64,000 nucleotides of DNA, from positions 310,001 through 374,000 of the forward strand of contig CAVSNJ010000001.1 of NCBI GenBank assembly GCA_963729295.1. Direction: 5' to 3'. The first letter of the stretch is position 1. Every line of letters starts with the position of its first letter. A program made the position numbers and the translations under genes. This DNA is from DATJLY01 sp963729295. Lineage in GTDB: Bacteria > Pseudomonadota > Alphaproteobacteria > ATCC43930 > CGMCC-115725. The notes beneath the pieces were generated by a model, which saw nothing but the letters and a program-made list of their open reading frames with translations, ran no database searches and was not told the origin of the DNA. Shown one piece after another: positions 63,429-64,000 of the stretch.

Positions 63429-63465
63429 CGGCCGAGGCCGCACAGCGCAGCCTCGGCCGTTCTTA
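63429..63465 (+). terminator. Rho-independent terminator
   Basis: Perfect 10-bp stem CGGCCGAGGC / GCCTCGGCCG with an 11-base loop, followed by TTCTTATT. Located 48 bases after the DUF1236 stop and 45 bases before the next gene. Confidence 0.8.
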
Positions 63466-63509
63466 TTCGTACCGACGCCACCACAACTGCCTCAAAGGAG
63501 GCTCTTCCG

Positions 63510-64000
63510 ATGCTGATGACACAGGACAAAACCACCATCATCCTGCCCCAACTGCCCTACGGTGAGGACGCGCTCGAGCCGATCATCTCGGCCCGGACGA
63601 TTTCCTTCCACTACGGCAAGCATCATGCCGGCTACGTCAACACCCTGAACAAACTTGTCGAGGGTACGTCACTCGCAGGCAGGCCGCTCGAGCAAATCGT
63701 GCGGTTCGTAGCTAAGGATCCCAAGACAAGGGTGATCTTCCACAATGCTGCGCAGGTCTGGAACCACAATTTCTACTGGCCGAGCATGGCAGCGAAGGGC
63801 GGCGGCGAACCGGCCGGTAAGCTGCAGCGCTCGATCGAGAGTGCATTCGGAAGCTTCAAGGACTTTCGCAGTGCCTTTACCAAAGCTGCTGTCGGCGAGT
63901 TCGGCAGCGGCTGGGTCTGGTTGGTCGTCAACTCGGAGGGTAAGCTCGAGATCTGCGTCACCAACGACGCCGATACGCCGCTTGTGGATGGGAAGAGGCC
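63510..64000 (+). CDS. sodB: Superoxide dismutase, Fe type, 3' end outside window
   Basis: First 163 codons of an Fe/Mn superoxide dismutase, running off the window. AAAGGAGG at 63494-63501 supports ATG 63510; ATG 63516 is alternative. No signal peptide, so cytoplasmic. Metal ligands: His in SFHYGKHHAGYV and His in WNHNFYWPSM. The next ligands would lie just past the end. FGSGWVWLVV is the usual active-site wall. VWNHNFYW with Gln-Val before it favours the Fe form. Converts superoxide to oxygen and peroxide. Own transcription unit after the terminator. Confidence 0.93.
   Translation, partial: MLMTQDKTTIILPQLPYGEDALEPIISARTISFHYGKHHAGYVNTLNKLVEGTSLAGRPLEQIVRFVAKDPKTRVIFHNAAQVWNHNFYWPSMAAKGGGEPAGKLQRSIESAFGSFKDFRSAFTKAAVGEFGSGWVWLVVNSEGKLEICVTNDADTPLVDGKR

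Overview
GC-rich, densely packed bacterial DNA. The type of genes present (HAAT and NitT/TauT ABC importers, a DUF1236 protein, Fe-SOD, a two-partner secretion pair, remnants of an IS481-like transposase ending in ...LGGLHHQYVRI) suggests an alphaproteobacterium of the Hyphomicrobiales (Rhizobiales), Bradyrhizobium-like. This is inferred from gene content and style, without a phylogenetic test. I found no rRNA, tRNA or CRISPR array.

Layout. 1-9334: 3' part of a giant repeat-rich TpsA exoprotein, facing its TpsB outer-membrane transporter. 9750-14297: a complete branched-chain-type (HAAT) ABC importer, including a LivM-LivG fusion. 14376-17407: a small membrane protein, a transposase remnant, a MarR regulator, a dienelactone hydrolase and an amidohydrolase. 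17510-23121: a NitT/TauT-type binding protein, then a second complete HAAT importer on the minus strand. 23326-29322: two divergent metallopeptidase-like genes, then a co-directional set of metallopeptidase, Cys-rich small protein, DUF692/MNIO oxidase (frameshifted), MNIO partner protein, and glycosyltransferase with a C-terminal PqqD-like domain. I read this as a candidate RiPP (modified peptide) system and it is the most interesting part of the window. 29199-33588: adenylate cyclase/TPR protein, a Pht5-like binding protein, a truncated binding protein and MscL.

33980-56923 is a large catabolic/transport region. It holds a NitT/TauT importer with two permeases, amidohydrolases, an acyl-CoA ligase, an N-carbamoyl-D-amino-acid hydrolase, an amidase, a Rieske oxygenase, a second C-N hydrolase, a hydantoin racemase, a DHDPS-like lyase, a dihydropyrimidinase/hydantoinase, two tandem binding proteins and a GntR regulator. 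Hydantoinase, carbamoylase and racemase are the classical trio for turning 5-substituted hydantoins into D-amino acids. A repeated TGGTATACCA-like palindrome lies upstream of the Rieske operon, the GntR gene itself, the permease/C-N hydrolase divergon and the binding-protein/lyase divergon. This suggests one GntR regulon whose single transporter is split over several operons.

57347-64000: an orphan histidine kinase fused to a third membrane segment and a SPOR domain, a gene of unknown function, a papain-like-fold protein, a tiny membrane protein, a DUF1236 protein and the 5' part of an Fe superoxide dismutase. Transposase remnants and a dispersed 84-bp repeat mark this end and several module borders as rearranged.
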